NCBI RefSeq assembly: GCF_040718835.1
Contig: NZ_JBFEFG010000280.1
Coordinates: 186,001-250,000, forward strand
Direction of reading: 5' to 3'
Source of the DNA: Bremerella sp. JC817
Lineage (GTDB): Bacteria; Planctomycetota; Planctomycetia; Pirellulales; Pirellulaceae
Length of the DNA stretch: 64,000 bases
Position 1 is the first letter of the stretch. Each line of letters starts with the position of its first letter. Made by a program: the position numbers and the translations under genes. The notes under the pieces are model-generated. The model was not told the DNA's origin, did not search any database, and saw only the letters and a program-made list of their open reading frames with translations. Positions 44,070 to 51,960 of the stretch are shown here, one piece after another.

Positions 44070-45944
44070 ATGATCAAAACACTGCTTAAAGTTGACAACC
44101 TTCAGACTTACTTCCACGGCGAAGAAACCGTCAAAGCGGTGGACGGTATCTCGTTCTCGCTCGATGAAGGGGAAACCCTCGGCATCGTCGGCGAATCAGG
44201 TTCCGGCAAGTCAGTCACTTCGCTGTCGATCATGCAACTGCTGTCGCGCAATGCCAAGATCGAAGGTGGAACGATCTCGTTCCTTGGTACCGATCTCGTG
44301 CGACTGCCCGATCCCGCGATGCGGAAGATCCGCGGTAAAGACATCAGCATGATCTTCCAGGAACCGATGACCTCGCTGAACCCGGTCTTCACCGTCGGTT
44401 CCCAGGTCATGGAAGCGATCCAACTGCATCAGCAGGTCAGCAAGAAGGAAGCCCGCGAAAAGACGATTCAACTGTTCGACGAAGTCGGCATTCCGGAACC
44501 GCACAAGCGTGTCGATTACTATCCGCATCAGATGTCTGGCGGGCAAAAGCAACGCGTGATGATCGCCATGGCACTGAGTTGCAATCCGAAGCTGCTGATC
44601 GCCGACGAACCGACGACGGCGCTCGACGTGACAATCCAGGCTCAGATTCTCGACATCCTTCGCCGCCTGCGTGATAGCCGCGGCATGTCGATCTTGTTCA
44701 TCACGCACGATCTGGGGGTGATTGCTGAAATCGCCGACCACGTGCTGGTCATGTATCGCGGTAACATCGTCGAACATGGCGACATCCACCAAATCTTCGA
44801 GAATCCCAAGCATCCGTACACTAAGGGTCTGCTCGCTTGTCGACCACGCCTCGACACGAAGTTCCGTCGCCTGCCAACGGTGAGCGACTTCATGGACTCG
44901 AAGAAAACGCCGACCGGCATCGAGATCACCGAAAAGGAAATGACGCCCGAGAAGTTCGACCAGTTGATGGTCACCGGTCGCGGTCGTCTTCTCCATCCGA
45001 AACCACAGCTCGAAGCGATCGGACACAAGTGGCGTGACGACGTCTACTCGGCCGATACCAAGTGCGTTCCTGACAACGAGAACCCGCTGCTTTCGGTACG
45101 CGATCTGAAGGTCCACTTCCCGATTCGTAAAGGGATCTTCTCGCGGGTTCAAGGGCATGTGAAAGCAGTCGACGGCGTCAGCTTTGATGTTTACCGAGGA
45201 CAAACCCTGGGTCTCGTTGGCGAGTCTGGCTGCGGCAAGACAACCACCGGCCGAGCCATTCTGCGATTGATCGAACCGACTAGCGGCACCGTTGAGTTCG
45301 AGGGGATCGATGTCCGTTCGCTGCGTGGCAAAGCCCTTCGCGAAATGCGAAAGAAGATCCAGATCATCTTCCAGGATCCGTACGGCAGCTTGAATCCACG
45401 TATGACGATTGAGTCAGCCGTTTGTGAGCCGATGGTGATTCAGGGAATCGGTGGCTCGAAGAAAGATCAACGCGATCGCGCTGCTTACCTGATGAACGAA
45501 GTCGGCATGAACCCCGACCACCTGCGTCGTTACCCGCACGAGTTCTCAGGCGGTCAGCGTCAGCGTATCTGCATTGCCCGAGCACTCGCCGTCGAGCCAG
45601 ACTTCCTGGTCTGCGACGAATCGGTCTCCGCTTTGGACGTGTCGGTTCAAGCTCAAGTGCTGAACCTGCTGAAAGACCTGCAAGAAAAGCTCGGCCTGAC
45701 GTACATCTTCATCAGCCACGATCTGAGTGTGGTGAAGTTTATGGCCGACATGATGGCGGTGATGAACGCCGGCGAGATCGTCGAGTTCGGTCCGGCCGAA
45801 GATATCTACGCGAATCCGAAAGAGGAATACACGCGAAAGCTGATCAACGCCACGCCGCGTGACGACCTGGAACACATCATCAAGCGTCAGGAAGAACGCA
45901 AACAGGCCCGGGCAGAACGCCTCAGCTCGGTGGCGTCGGTATAA
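44070..45944 (+). CDS. oppDF: Fused OppD-OppF type ABC ATPase
   Basis: The protein has 624 residues and contains two complete ATPase modules, each with its own oligopeptide-type C-terminal segment. First module: Walker A GESGSGKS (about 43-50), signature [15 protein letters not shown], Walker [15 protein letters not shown], then the [12 protein letters not shown] segment. Second module: GESGCGKTT (about 384-392), [29 protein letters not shown], and [11 protein letters not shown]. In most bacteria OppD and OppF are separate proteins; here they are one chain, so a single polypeptide powers the importer. The operon ends here. Confidence 0.94.
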   Translation: MIKTLLKVDNLQTYFHGEETVKAVDGISFSLDEGETLGIVGESGSGKSVTSLSIMQLLSRNAKIEGGTISFLGTDLVRLPDPAMRKIRGKDISMIFQEPMTSLNPVFTVGSQVMEAIQLHQQVSKKEAREKTIQLFDEVGIPEPHKRVDYYPHQMSGGQKQRVMIAMALSCNPKLLIADEPTTALDVTIQAQILDILRRLRDSRGMSILFITHDLGVIAEIADHVLVMYRGNIVEHGDIHQIFENPKHPYTKGLLACRPRLDTKFRRLPTVSDFMDSKKTPTGIEITEKEMTPEKFDQLMVTGRGRLLHPKPQLEAIGHKWRDDVYSADTKCVPDNENPLLSVRDLKVHFPIRKGIFSRVQGHVKAVDGVSFDVYRGQTLGLVGESGCGKTTTGRAILRLIEPTSGTVEFEGIDVRSLRGKALREMRKKIQIIFQDPYGSLNPRMTIESAVCEPMVIQGIGGSKKDQRDRAAYLMNEVGMNPDHLRRYPHEFSGGQRQRICIARALAVEPDFLVCDESVSALDVSVQAQVLNLLKDLQEKLGLTYIFISHDLSVVKFMADMMAVMNAGEIVEFGPAEDIYANPKEEYTRKLINATPRDDLEHIIKRQEERKQARAERLSSVASV

Positions 45945-45957
45945 GATCGCCAGGGCA

Positions 45958-45976
45958 GGGGACTCTATAAGTCCCC
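45958..45976. terminator. Short hairpin after the opp operon
   Basis: A GGGGACT/AGTCCCC stem (7 bp) with a 5-base loop lies 13 bp after the ATPase stop, between convergent genes. There is no T-tract, so terminator function is uncertain. Confidence 0.4.
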
Positions 45977-46014
45977 GCCAGGTACCTCGATCGCTTCACG
46001 TAGCATCGGAGCGT

Positions 46015-46236
46015 TTAAGCGTGATGCTCGTTCCAATGCTTTAGGTAGATCGACACGCCCATCGCAAACACTCCCATCCCTGCCAACACGGCAAAGAGGC
46101 CGGATGGAAACATCGAAGGCATCGACTGGGCGGCACCATGTTCTAGTACCGATCCATAGATCAAGAAGATGCCCATCGCCGCAACGGCGCCACCGATCTG
46201 ATTCAGCTTCCAGTGATGATAGGTGGTCGGAGTCAT
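46015..46236 (-). CDS. Small two-helix membrane protein
   Basis: The protein has 73 residues from the ATG at 46236, chosen for the GTGAGG ribosome binding site upstream. Two transmembrane helices lie near residues 14-31 (IGGAVAAMGIFLIYGSVL) and 43-63 (FPSGLFAVLAGMGVFAMGVSI), with a short polar loop containing Met/Pro/Ser and a His-rich end (HWNEHHA). I recognise no family. It is convergent with the opp operon. Confidence 0.65.
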   Translation of the reverse strand: MTPTTYHHWKLNQIGGAVAAMGIFLIYGSVLEHGAAQSMPSMFPSGLFAVLAGMGVFAMGVSIYLKHWNEHHA

Positions 46237-46347
46237 GGCTAACCTCACTTACTGAAAAAAGTCATGTGGTTGCCTCAATCTCTATTTCAAGCATAGCCTG
46301 TATTTCTCGGCCTGGCATGCCTCTGTCGGTGCATAGGCAAACGAAGC

Positions 46348-47106
46348 TCACGATGCAGGCGTAACCAATAGCGCGCAAAGTTCCAGCTTCTCTCGCAGGT
46401 CGGCCGATTCGACCATGCGGGCCTGCTGCCGAAACGCCGCGATCGTCTTTTTCCAGAACCCATGCGTGACGCTGTAATCGCTTGGCTCCGGATCGGTCGG
46501 ACAGTAACGCCACTGGCGACCCCCGAGATGCTCTTCATTCATGATCTGATTGGCAAGTTGTTCGAGCATGGTCGGGTCGGCCGCCATCGATTTACTTCGC
46601 AGCAATAGAATGAGAAGCCCGAGTCGGCAAAGAAGGCGAAATCGTGGCGCAGCTTCTAAAGGGATCCGCCAGGTCAGGTAGCGTCCCAAATGCTGGTCCG
46701 CCTCTGATCCGACAACGGCGGCACTCTCCAAAGCGATTGCCAGGCAAGTGTCGTACGCATCACATGGATCCGCTTCATCTTGCAGACGTACGGCACATGC
46801 AAAGAGCCGAATTCGATGCCCTTCCTCGGCGGTCGGACCAGGCGGGTAGGGTGGTGGATTGGGTCGATCGGGATCGACCCAACAGGTCAGGCTCAGCACC
46901 TCCCGGAGATCGACATCCATCGGCCTGACAAAGGTGCCGGTGCTGCATAGCTGCTTCAGCAGCACGAACATCTCTTCCTTGCCGAAGCCGTTGTCCGCCA
47001 TGGCGATTTCCTGGAGCCTGGCATCGCTCATCTGCGGACAAAGCCACTCGACCAGACCCTGCTCGCTCGGTGGAAAGCGTTTCAGAAGTTCCTCGGCAAT
47101 CGTCAT
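46348..47106 (-). CDS. Conserved-looking hypothetical protein
   Basis: The protein has 252 residues. A perfect AGAGGAG Shine-Dalgarno sequence supports the ATG. It is mainly alpha-helical by composition, acidic, with a Pro-rich stretch near 82-92 and no membrane helix, although one hydrophobic segment (LLCRLGLLILLLRS) lies near residue 165. No family is recognised. It starts 16 bp after the stop of a DUF486 gene, and the two probably form an operon. Confidence 0.7.
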   Translation of the reverse strand: MTIAEELLKRFPPSEQGLVEWLCPQMSDARLQEIAMADNGFGKEEMFVLLKQLCSTGTFVRPMDVDLREVLSLTCWVDPDRPNPPPYPPGPTAEEGHRIRLFACAVRLQDEADPCDAYDTCLAIALESAAVVGSEADQHLGRYLTWRIPLEAAPRFRLLCRLGLLILLLRSKSMAADPTMLEQLANQIMNEEHLGGRQWRYCPTDPEPSDYSVTHGFWKKTIAAFRQQARMVESADLREKLELCALLVTPAS

Positions 47107-47122
47107 CAGGCAGCTCCTCTGT

Positions 47123-47482
47123 CTATCCGGCGGGGCTGATGTTCCCGCGGAAGATGAAATAGACCGCCCCGCAAATGCAAAGGCCGGCCCACAGGAAATC
47201 GAGCCGCAGCGGCTGCTTCATGTAGAACAGGGCGAACGGTATGAACACCGTCAGCGTGATCGCTTCCTGCAAGATCTTGAGTTGCCCCAAGTCCATCTGT
47301 GCAAAGCCAATACGATTGGCAGGCACCTGAATCAGGTACTCGAAAAAGGCGATCCCCCAACTGGCCAGGACTGCGAGGATCCATGGTTTGTGCCCCATAT
47401 CTTTCAGGTGGGCGTACCAGGCAAACGTCATGAAAATGTTCGAGAGGGTTAGCAGAAAGGCGGTCGTTAGGATGGTCGACAT
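47123..47482 (-). CDS. DMT family protein (DUF486)
   Basis: The protein has 119 residues from the ATG at 47482. Four transmembrane helices fit the DUF486 family of short drug/metabolite-transporter-like proteins: TILTTAFLLTLSNIFMTFAW, the HLKDMGHKPW loop, ILAVLASWGIAFFEYLIQVPANRIG and a C-terminal pair ending in FIFRGNISPAG. Such four-helix proteins probably work as dimers; the substrate is not known. It is transcribed divergently from rlmN. Confidence 0.85.
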   Translation of the reverse strand: MSTILTTAFLLTLSNIFMTFAWYAHLKDMGHKPWILAVLASWGIAFFEYLIQVPANRIGFAQMDLGQLKILQEAITLTVFIPFALFYMKQPLRLDFLWAGLCICGAVYFIFRGNISPAG

Positions 47483-47631
47483 AGCGTGAACCTGGTTCCA
47501 GGAGGTATAGTCCAATCAAAACGGAATTATGTCGCCGCGACCCGTTTCGGGCGATGGTCCCTGGTTTCGTTTTCCCCTGTTTTTCCCGCTTACGCCCCTT
47601 CGGCTAATCTCCGCAAACTAGACAGTGCTGG

Positions 47632-47637
47632 TATACT
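47632..47637 (+). promoter_or_regulatory. Extended -10 promoter element of rlmN
   Basis: TGGTATACT, an extended -10 (TG-N-TATACT), lies about 30 bp before the rlmN ATG. No clear -35 box is present, as is usual for extended -10 promoters. Confidence 0.35.
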
Positions 47638-47667
47638 GGAGCACCCTGGAAGAGAAACCCCTGATAT

Positions 47668-48738
47668 ATGCTGCACTGGTACGACGTCACCGCCTGTAAC
47701 GCGCGATTCGGCAACGATTCGCAGACCGTCCATTCGCTCCGCCGATTTCGCACGCGGTGGTTGAAGCAGGGACGGTCTTTCGAAGCAGCCTTGGCCGATG
47801 TCGCTCCCGAGGTCGCCCAGGTCCTACGCGAGGAAACCCAGCCCCATACCTTGCAGCTGGCGGAAAGGCTCGACTCGCAGAAGGACGGAGCCACCAAGCT
47901 CCTTTTCCGCACTGAAGAGGGGCTGATGATCGAATCGGTCATTCTACGGGCCGGAACTGGCCGAACCTCGCTCTGCATCTCGTCGCAGATCGGCTGCGCG
48001 GCCGCTTGTCGGTTTTGTGCAACCGGGCAGATGGGAATTGCCCGAAACCTCTCAGCTGCCCAGATTCTCGACCAGGTCGTTCAAGCGAACGAACTGCTGA
48101 TGGCCGAAGACCGCCGAGTTCGCAACATTGTCTTCATGGGCATGGGGGAACCGCTGCACAATGCCGAGAACGTCCACACGGCGCTCAGCGCGCTCACTTC
48201 TCCGTTAGTGTTCGATTATGCCCCCCAAAGAATATTGGTTTCGACGGTCGGCATTCCGGATGAAATGCTACGGATCGACGCGAAGTTTCCCGATCTGAAG
48301 CTCGCCTTGAGCCTGCATAGCGCCGACGTGGCCGGCCGACAGTCGCTGATCCCGCTCGCGAAAAGTGTCCCGCTTGAGCAGCTGCGCGAGACACTTTTGA
48401 AGCTTCAACTCTCGGAGCGGCGCCGAATCATGATCGAGTATCTGATGCTTGATCAGCGAACCGACCGCCCGGAGGATGCCGAAAAATTGATCGCTTTCCT
48501 CAAAAACATCCACGCCTACATTAACCTGATCCCTTACAATTCGATCGACGGTGCCGACCACCTTCAGGGAAGCAGTACCGAGGCACGCGAACGATTTGGC
48601 AGGGCACTCCAGGCAGCCGGTTTTCCGGTGACCATTCGCTATTCACTGGGGTCCGATATCGCCGCTGCCTGTGGCCAGCTTATCCAGCGAGAGAATCGCG
48701 AGATTGCCAAACAATTGAAGTCTGCCGTAAACCGTTAA
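47668..48738 (+). CDS. rlmN: RlmN/Cfr-family radical SAM rRNA methyltransferase
   Basis: The protein has 356 residues. The radical SAM motif CAAACRFC supplies Cys110, Cys114 and Cys117 for the [4Fe-4S] cluster, within SSQIGCAAACRFCATGQMG. NIVFMGMGEPLHN and LALSLHSAD are typical of RlmN. The C-terminal GSDIAAACGQL holds the resolving Cys335. RlmN methylates C2 of A2503 in 23S rRNA and A37 of some tRNAs. The sequence is somewhat divergent from E. coli RlmN around the iron-sulfur motif, so a related RlmN-like activity is possible, but all catalytic residues are present. Confidence 0.85.
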   Translation: MLHWYDVTACNARFGNDSQTVHSLRRFRTRWLKQGRSFEAALADVAPEVAQVLREETQPHTLQLAERLDSQKDGATKLLFRTEEGLMIESVILRAGTGRTSLCISSQIGCAAACRFCATGQMGIARNLSAAQILDQVVQANELLMAEDRRVRNIVFMGMGEPLHNAENVHTALSALTSPLVFDYAPQRILVSTVGIPDEMLRIDAKFPDLKLALSLHSADVAGRQSLIPLAKSVPLEQLRETLLKLQLSERRRIMIEYLMLDQRTDRPEDAEKLIAFLKNIHAYINLIPYNSIDGADHLQGSSTEARERFGRALQAAGFPVTIRYSLGSDIAAACGQLIQRENREIAKQLKSAVNR

Positions 48739-48768
48739 TCGGACTCGACACCAGGAGGAGCTACGGAC

Positions 48769-49434
48769 ATGTCCGCACCGATTCAGTGGGAATATCCGGT
48801 TTATCTGATTGCCCATGGAGGTGGTTACACCTCGATCGTCGACCCTCAAGATACCGACGAACAACCACAGCACATTCTGACGACGCATTCCTCCGAGTCG
48901 GTCGCCCTCAGCTTCATGCAGCAGTTCGCGATCATTGGCGAACCTCGTCAGTTAAACAACGATCGCGAGTTCCGCTGGTTTCTGAAGAGCCTGAAGCTGC
49001 CGGTCACCAAGGTCGCCTACGATCCGCAGCCGGTCGAGTTCGACATCAACGCCAAGTGGGTCTCTTCAATCAAACGATTGCTGGAAGACTTCTTGATCGT
49101 TGATAACTCTCCTTGGAACTACCCGGTCTTCGTGGTAGAGACCGAAGAAGGCTTTTCCAGTATCTCCGGCAACGACGAAAACGGAGCATCGATCACGCTG
49201 CTCAATCTGTTCACCGAAGAAGAGAAAGCCAAGGCTTACGCCAAGAAGCAGGAAGAATCTGGCAAGGTTATTACGCTGCATAACATGGAACATGTCCGCG
49301 AGATCTTGCTCGGCCTGCGCCAGTCGGTTTCGGCTGTGGCGATGGACCCAGTCTTTGAAGAAAACGAAAGCAGCTCGCAATACTGCATCGGTGTCGACGC
49401 ATTGTTGGACAAGTACCTGGTTCTCGATCAGTAA
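48769..49434 (+). CDS. Hypothetical protein with internal duplication
   Basis: The protein has 221 residues made of two homologous halves (about 5-113 and 115-221). Both start with a W(E/N)YPV(Y/F) strand followed by a GGGYTSI or EEGFSSI element, run through a helix, and have a VTKVAYDPQP or VSAVAMDPVF strand. They end in a helix plus DFLIVD or KYLVLD. The ends WEYPV...LIVD and WNYPV...LVLD line up well. No signal peptide or membrane helix; likely cytoplasmic. I recognise no family. An AGGAGG Shine-Dalgarno sequence precedes the ATG, and the gene follows rlmN by 30 bp. Confidence 0.75.
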   Translation: MSAPIQWEYPVYLIAHGGGYTSIVDPQDTDEQPQHILTTHSSESVALSFMQQFAIIGEPRQLNNDREFRWFLKSLKLPVTKVAYDPQPVEFDINAKWVSSIKRLLEDFLIVDNSPWNYPVFVVETEEGFSSISGNDENGASITLLNLFTEEEKAKAYAKKQEESGKVITLHNMEHVREILLGLRQSVSAVAMDPVFEENESSSQYCIGVDALLDKYLVLDQ

Positions 49435-49467
49435 GACCAACCAGCACCAACCGCAAGGAAGCCGGTC

Positions 49468-50004
49468 ATGGGGGAAGACAGTTACGCACCGTACCTGATG
49501 TTCTTCGGTGGAATTATCCTGATAATCTGGCTGCTAATGCGTCGCAGTTGGAAGAGCCAGGCCCAGGTTCGTAAGGCTCGTAAGAAAGAAGGGCACCTGG
49601 TTCGAAACCCTCGACCGGCTCAGTCGCAGTGGACCATGTCAGATGGTCCACACGAACTGAACCAATGGCAAGTCGAAATGCTCGAGCGAACGCGCGAGTT
49701 TCAGGGATTGGTCGACACGAAGCTGCTGATCTTGCAGCGAACGCTTGTAAAACTGGAACAAGCCGCCAGCCAACTTCCCGCGGAAGAGCGTGAAACGCTG
49801 CGGCCCGTCGTAGAAGAAAGCGAACAAATCGTTCGTGAAGGAAGCCCCAACTTTCGGTCTGTCTCAGAGCTTCTCTGCGACGACGAGAAACTGGCCGACA
49901 TTTACAGCCTGGCCGACAACGGCTCGTCCGCCAGTGAGATCGCCCAGCAGTTGGACATCGAAGTTGAACACGTCGAAGCCGTGCTAAGGCTGAGAAAGAA
50001 CTGA
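49468..50004 (+). CDS. Membrane-anchored protein with C-terminal helix-turn-helix-like region
   Basis: The protein has 178 residues. One N-terminal transmembrane helix (about 9-25) is followed by a basic stretch and a coiled-coil-like region with Gln/Glu/Leu (about 65-115). The C-terminal end (DIYSLADNGSSASEIAQQLDIEVEHVEAVLRLRK) has the spacing of a helix-turn-helix, as in DUF2802-like proteins of flagellar and other loci. It follows the duplicated hypothetical gene by 33 bp and is convergent with the next gene. Function unknown. Confidence 0.7.
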   Translation: MGEDSYAPYLMFFGGIILIIWLLMRRSWKSQAQVRKARKKEGHLVRNPRPAQSQWTMSDGPHELNQWQVEMLERTREFQGLVDTKLLILQRTLVKLEQAASQLPAEERETLRPVVEESEQIVREGSPNFRSVSELLCDDEKLADIYSLADNGSSASEIAQQLDIEVEHVEAVLRLRKN

Positions 50005-50026
50005 CGTTCGCCTCTAACTCGATTCT

Positions 50027-50314
50027 TCAGGTCGTCGCCTTGGGACGCAACAAGATCGGCACCAACCAGATCAACAGGCCCCACACCAGCAGATCCAGAC
50101 ACAACGCCTGCCAGTGAAACGTTTCTAACTCGCCACGCTGCCAACGAGCAATTGGAAACGGAAAGCCAATCTTCGTCCAAAAACCAACCGGCAAACCATA
50201 TCGCATCGGCCAGTTGCTCAACACTGCCAGTCCGACCAAGATAGCCGACCAGACGCCCCTGCGTGAAGCAAAGCTTCGGCGTTGTGGCTTGTCAGAGAGA
50301 GTCTTGGTGTTCAT
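50027..50314 (-). CDS. Small membrane protein, function unknown
   Basis: The protein has 95 residues. Two hydrophobic helices lie at about 22-36 and 69-88 (ALCLDLLVWGLLIWLVPILL), with a WPMRYGLPVGFWTKIGFPFP loop between them. The N-terminus is basic. I recognise no family. It lies downstream of the duplicated metG tail and its terminator on the same strand. Confidence 0.65.
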   Translation of the reverse strand: MNTKTLSDKPQRRSFASRRGVWSAILVGLAVLSNWPMRYGLPVGFWTKIGFPFPIARWQRGELETFHWQALCLDLLVWGLLIWLVPILLRPKATT

Positions 50315-50430
50315 GCGCTGCTTTTAGGATCGAGTACGAAAAGCTTCGTTACTGTCAGTTTGCCAGAATGCGACTTCGATCGCCAAGATTTTGTACAGTG
50401 GCTTTGCATCCCGCGAGACAAGAAACAGAA

Positions 50431-50462
50431 AAGCCCACGTCCTGAGATCGTGACGTGGGCTT
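50431..50462 (-). terminator. Terminator after the duplicated metG tail
   Basis: A perfect 10-bp stem AAGCCCACGT/ACGTGGGCTT is followed on the minus strand by TTTTCTGTTTC. It lies 22 bp past the stop codon of the duplicated metG tail, in the place expected for the original metG terminator. Confidence 0.8.
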
Positions 50463-50483
50463 CGTTTAGTTTTCGACCGACGC

Positions 50484-50559
50484 TTAGTGAATGCGCTGCC
50501 CTGGCTTGGCACCTTCATCGGGGCTCAGCAAGAACACTTCTTCGCCGCCAGGACCGCTG
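50484..50559 (-). pseudogene. Second copy of the metG 3' end
   Basis: This segment repeats the last 24 codons of metG (51961-52036) with its stop codon. The 75 bp at 50485-50559 match 51962-52036 except at 50531 and 50535, both synonymous changes (Leu and Val codons), and the stop is TAA instead of TAG. The reading frame is intact but has no start and is cut off from the rest of the gene by a 1.4-kb low-GC block. Synonymous-only divergence shows that both copies have been under coding selection in different full-length genes, or that one came from a related genome. Confidence 0.9.
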
Positions 50560-50575
50560 TCCCCTTATTTTATTC
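50549..50575 (+). repeat. Cassette-boundary motif, copy D in opposite orientation
   Basis: Plus-strand CAGGACCGCTGTCCCCTTAT plus TTTATTC. It spans the junction between the duplicated metG tail (its left half is metG sequence) and the end of the third block gene, in opposite orientation to copies A-C. Confidence 0.4.
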
Positions 50576-50839
50576 TTCAAGACGATAAGAACAGTACTCT
50601 GGATTTTCGGGATCCCAAAACACGAGCAGTCGATCACACTCTGGGCACTTATAGAATGTGAATCCGTTAACCGCTAAAGCGGCAGAAATATCATCGGTTG
50701 GAAAAGCAGACTCAGGTGCTTTTGAAAACTCTTTAACTAACGGCCACATTTTTGCATCAGGAATTCCCCAATATAGATCTTCGCAAGGAGATTCGATATC
50801 AATTAATACAAATCCACATCTACATCTTGTTTTTGACAT
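50570..50839 (-). CDS. Small zinc-ribbon-like orphan protein in the metG-tail block
   Basis: The protein has 89 residues from the ATG at 50839, preceded by TGAGGA. Cysteines CRCGF near the N-terminus and YKCPECDRLLVF near the C-terminus form a possible zinc ribbon. The middle has a WPLVKEFSKAPE helix. Base composition is clearly lower in G+C than the neighbours: I count 45 G/C in the 120 bases 50701-50820, against 72 in 52081-52200 of metG. The style resembles small immunity-type proteins of polymorphic toxin systems, but no toxin gene is present and this is only a resemblance. Confidence 0.6.
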   Translation of the reverse strand: MSKTRCRCGFVLIDIESPCEDLYWGIPDAKMWPLVKEFSKAPESAFPTDDISAALAVNGFTFYKCPECDRLLVFWDPENPEYCSYRLEE

Positions 50840-50855
50840 ATCCATTTCCTCACGA

Positions 50856-50883
50856 GGATAATAGGCCGGGCTCCTTTCCTGAC
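50856..50883 (-). repeat. Cassette-boundary motif, copy C
   Basis: Minus-strand GTCAGGAAAGGAGCCCGGCC plus TATTATCC, located between the second and third block genes and 16 bp before the third start codon. More diverged than A and B but with the same order of elements. Confidence 0.45.
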
Positions 50884-50891
50884 CTCGTTCC

Positions 50892-51224
50892 TTACATCGA
50901 TCTCCATTCAGCAATAAACTGCCCTGCCAACATTGCAAATACAACCAAGGGATCTTCCTTCTTGTTTTTGGCTAACTCTTCAAGCGCGAATGCCCATCCA
51001 GCTGCGTTTGATTCACCAGTTAATGAATGCAGCCAATCCGCAAACCGAAAATAAAAACCGTTTAGGTGAAGAATTGCGCCTAGTTTTTCAAAAGCCTCTT
51101 GGTGACCGTATAGCAAGTATTCAAGATCCTTCAGTGATTTAAAATACATGCCCGGCTTTTCCATAGCTCGCTGAATTAAATCACTGCAAAAAGACTTATA
51201 GTCAGAATCCGAAATGGATGTCAT
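50892..51224 (-). CDS. Small orphan protein with immunity-protein-like KPGMY motif
   Basis: The protein has 110 residues from the ATG at 51224 (an ATG two codons earlier is also in frame). It reads LIQRAMEKPGMYFKSLKDLE near the start, then a YLLYGHQEAF helix, a FYFRFADWLHSL stretch and a C-terminal helix. The (R/K)PGMY-S-L pattern followed by a large aromatic helix resembles predicted immunity proteins found in toxin-immunity arrays, which is a family impression, not proof. Its start lies 22 bp after the preceding gene's stop. No membrane or signal segment. Confidence 0.6.
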   Translation of the reverse strand: MTSISDSDYKSFCSDLIQRAMEKPGMYFKSLKDLEYLLYGHQEAFEKLGAILHLNGFYFRFADWLHSLTGESNAAGWAFALEELAKNKKEDPLVVFAMLAGQFIAEWRSM

Positions 51225-51242
51225 TAGCATATTCCCATAGAA

Positions 51243-51268
51243 GAAATTAGCGGGGCGGGGTTCCTGAC
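51243..51268 (-). repeat. Cassette-boundary motif, copy B
   Basis: Minus-strand GTCAGGAACCCCGCCCCGCT plus AATTTC. It overlaps the last codons of the first block gene and lies about 20 bp before the start of the second. See copies A (51862-51888), C (50856-50883) and the opposite-orientation copy D (50549-50575). Confidence 0.5.
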
Positions 51269-51837
51269 CCATTCTCTCTTCTCAGCTGCTCGAACTCCCA
51301 GCAATTCTCTTTTACGTGATACTGAGCTTCTGCTGATCGCAACAATTCATCTAGTGACGCATAGTACCCTTCAACCCTAGCATTGCCATCGCGGCTTATG
51401 AGATTTAAAAACACACCTTCATCTTGTGTGCATTTCCACGCCTCAACTTCCATTACGTCATATATTCCCTGGCCTGGAAGTGACTTGGCCACCGCTATTC
51501 GGTGGATCGTGAGCTCCTTAAAGCGATCAAAGAGATCTACAAATTCTTCGTATCCTGCTTCGTCGCTCCCGAATTTCTCGGCAATCATCCGCCATGCACT
51601 TCCTTCGTATCTCGTCCAACGACCATGAATTGACTTTCTCGATTTGCCGTACTTCCGAGCTACCCAATTTGAAAACTGGCCAAATGACAACGGCCCTTCC
51701 ATGAGGCGTGATCGACGTTGCGGGAATTTCTCAGAGAATCCCTGAAAAGCTGCTTCAATCGCGTGAAGCTTTCTTAGTGCTGGATTCTGCTTAGCTCGGA
51801 GTATGAACTCGCGGACAAAACTGCTTGCGTTGTTCAC
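51247..51837 (-). CDS. Orphan protein, first gene of the block behind metG
   Basis: The protein has 196 residues with a GTG start at 51837 and a GGGAAA shortly before it. It is mostly helical, with a basic middle (RKYGKSRKSIHGRWTRYEGS) and a polar C-terminal part; no signal or membrane segment. The final codons (GSGTPPR) are formed by the repeated motif that also lies before each following gene. I recognise no family. G+C appears lower than in metG. Confidence 0.6.
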   Translation of the reverse strand: MNNASSFVREFILRAKQNPALRKLHAIEAAFQGFSEKFPQRRSRLMEGPLSFGQFSNWVARKYGKSRKSIHGRWTRYEGSAWRMIAEKFGSDEAGYEEFVDLFDRFKELTIHRIAVAKSLPGQGIYDVMEVEAWKCTQDEGVFLNLISRDGNARVEGYYASLDELLRSAEAQYHVKENCWEFEQLRRENGSGTPPR

Positions 51838-51861
51838 TTTCCCACTCGATTTGTTTAGGCC

Positions 51862-51888
51862 GGAATATAAGGGGGCGGAACTCCTGCC
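51862..51888 (-). repeat. Cassette-boundary motif, copy A
   Basis: Minus-strand GGCAGGAGTTCCGCCCCCTT plus ATATTCC, 24 bp before the start of the first block gene and just after the metG terminator. It shares the core CAGGA, CCGCCCC and (C/G)-TTA-T/A-TTTC order with copy B. Confidence 0.5.
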
Positions 51889-51899
51889 TCAACAACAAT

Positions 51900-51937
51900 A
51901 AAAAGCCCTCCCAAGGTAATCCCTGGCAGGGCTTTTT
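51900..51937. terminator. Terminator after metG
   Basis: A perfect AAAAAGCCCT/AGGGCTTTTT stem with an 18-base loop, 23 bp after the metG stop. A-tract and T-tract on either side allow function in both directions. It separates metG from the block of three small genes. Confidence 0.85.
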
Positions 51938-51960
51938 GGTTTTCGTTTGGCGAACCCAAC

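Noticed and set aside
50282..50677. Plus-strand frame running across the duplicated metG tail
   Set aside because: It is the reverse reading of the metG tail; the same antisense peptide appears opposite the real metG, so it is not a separate gene.
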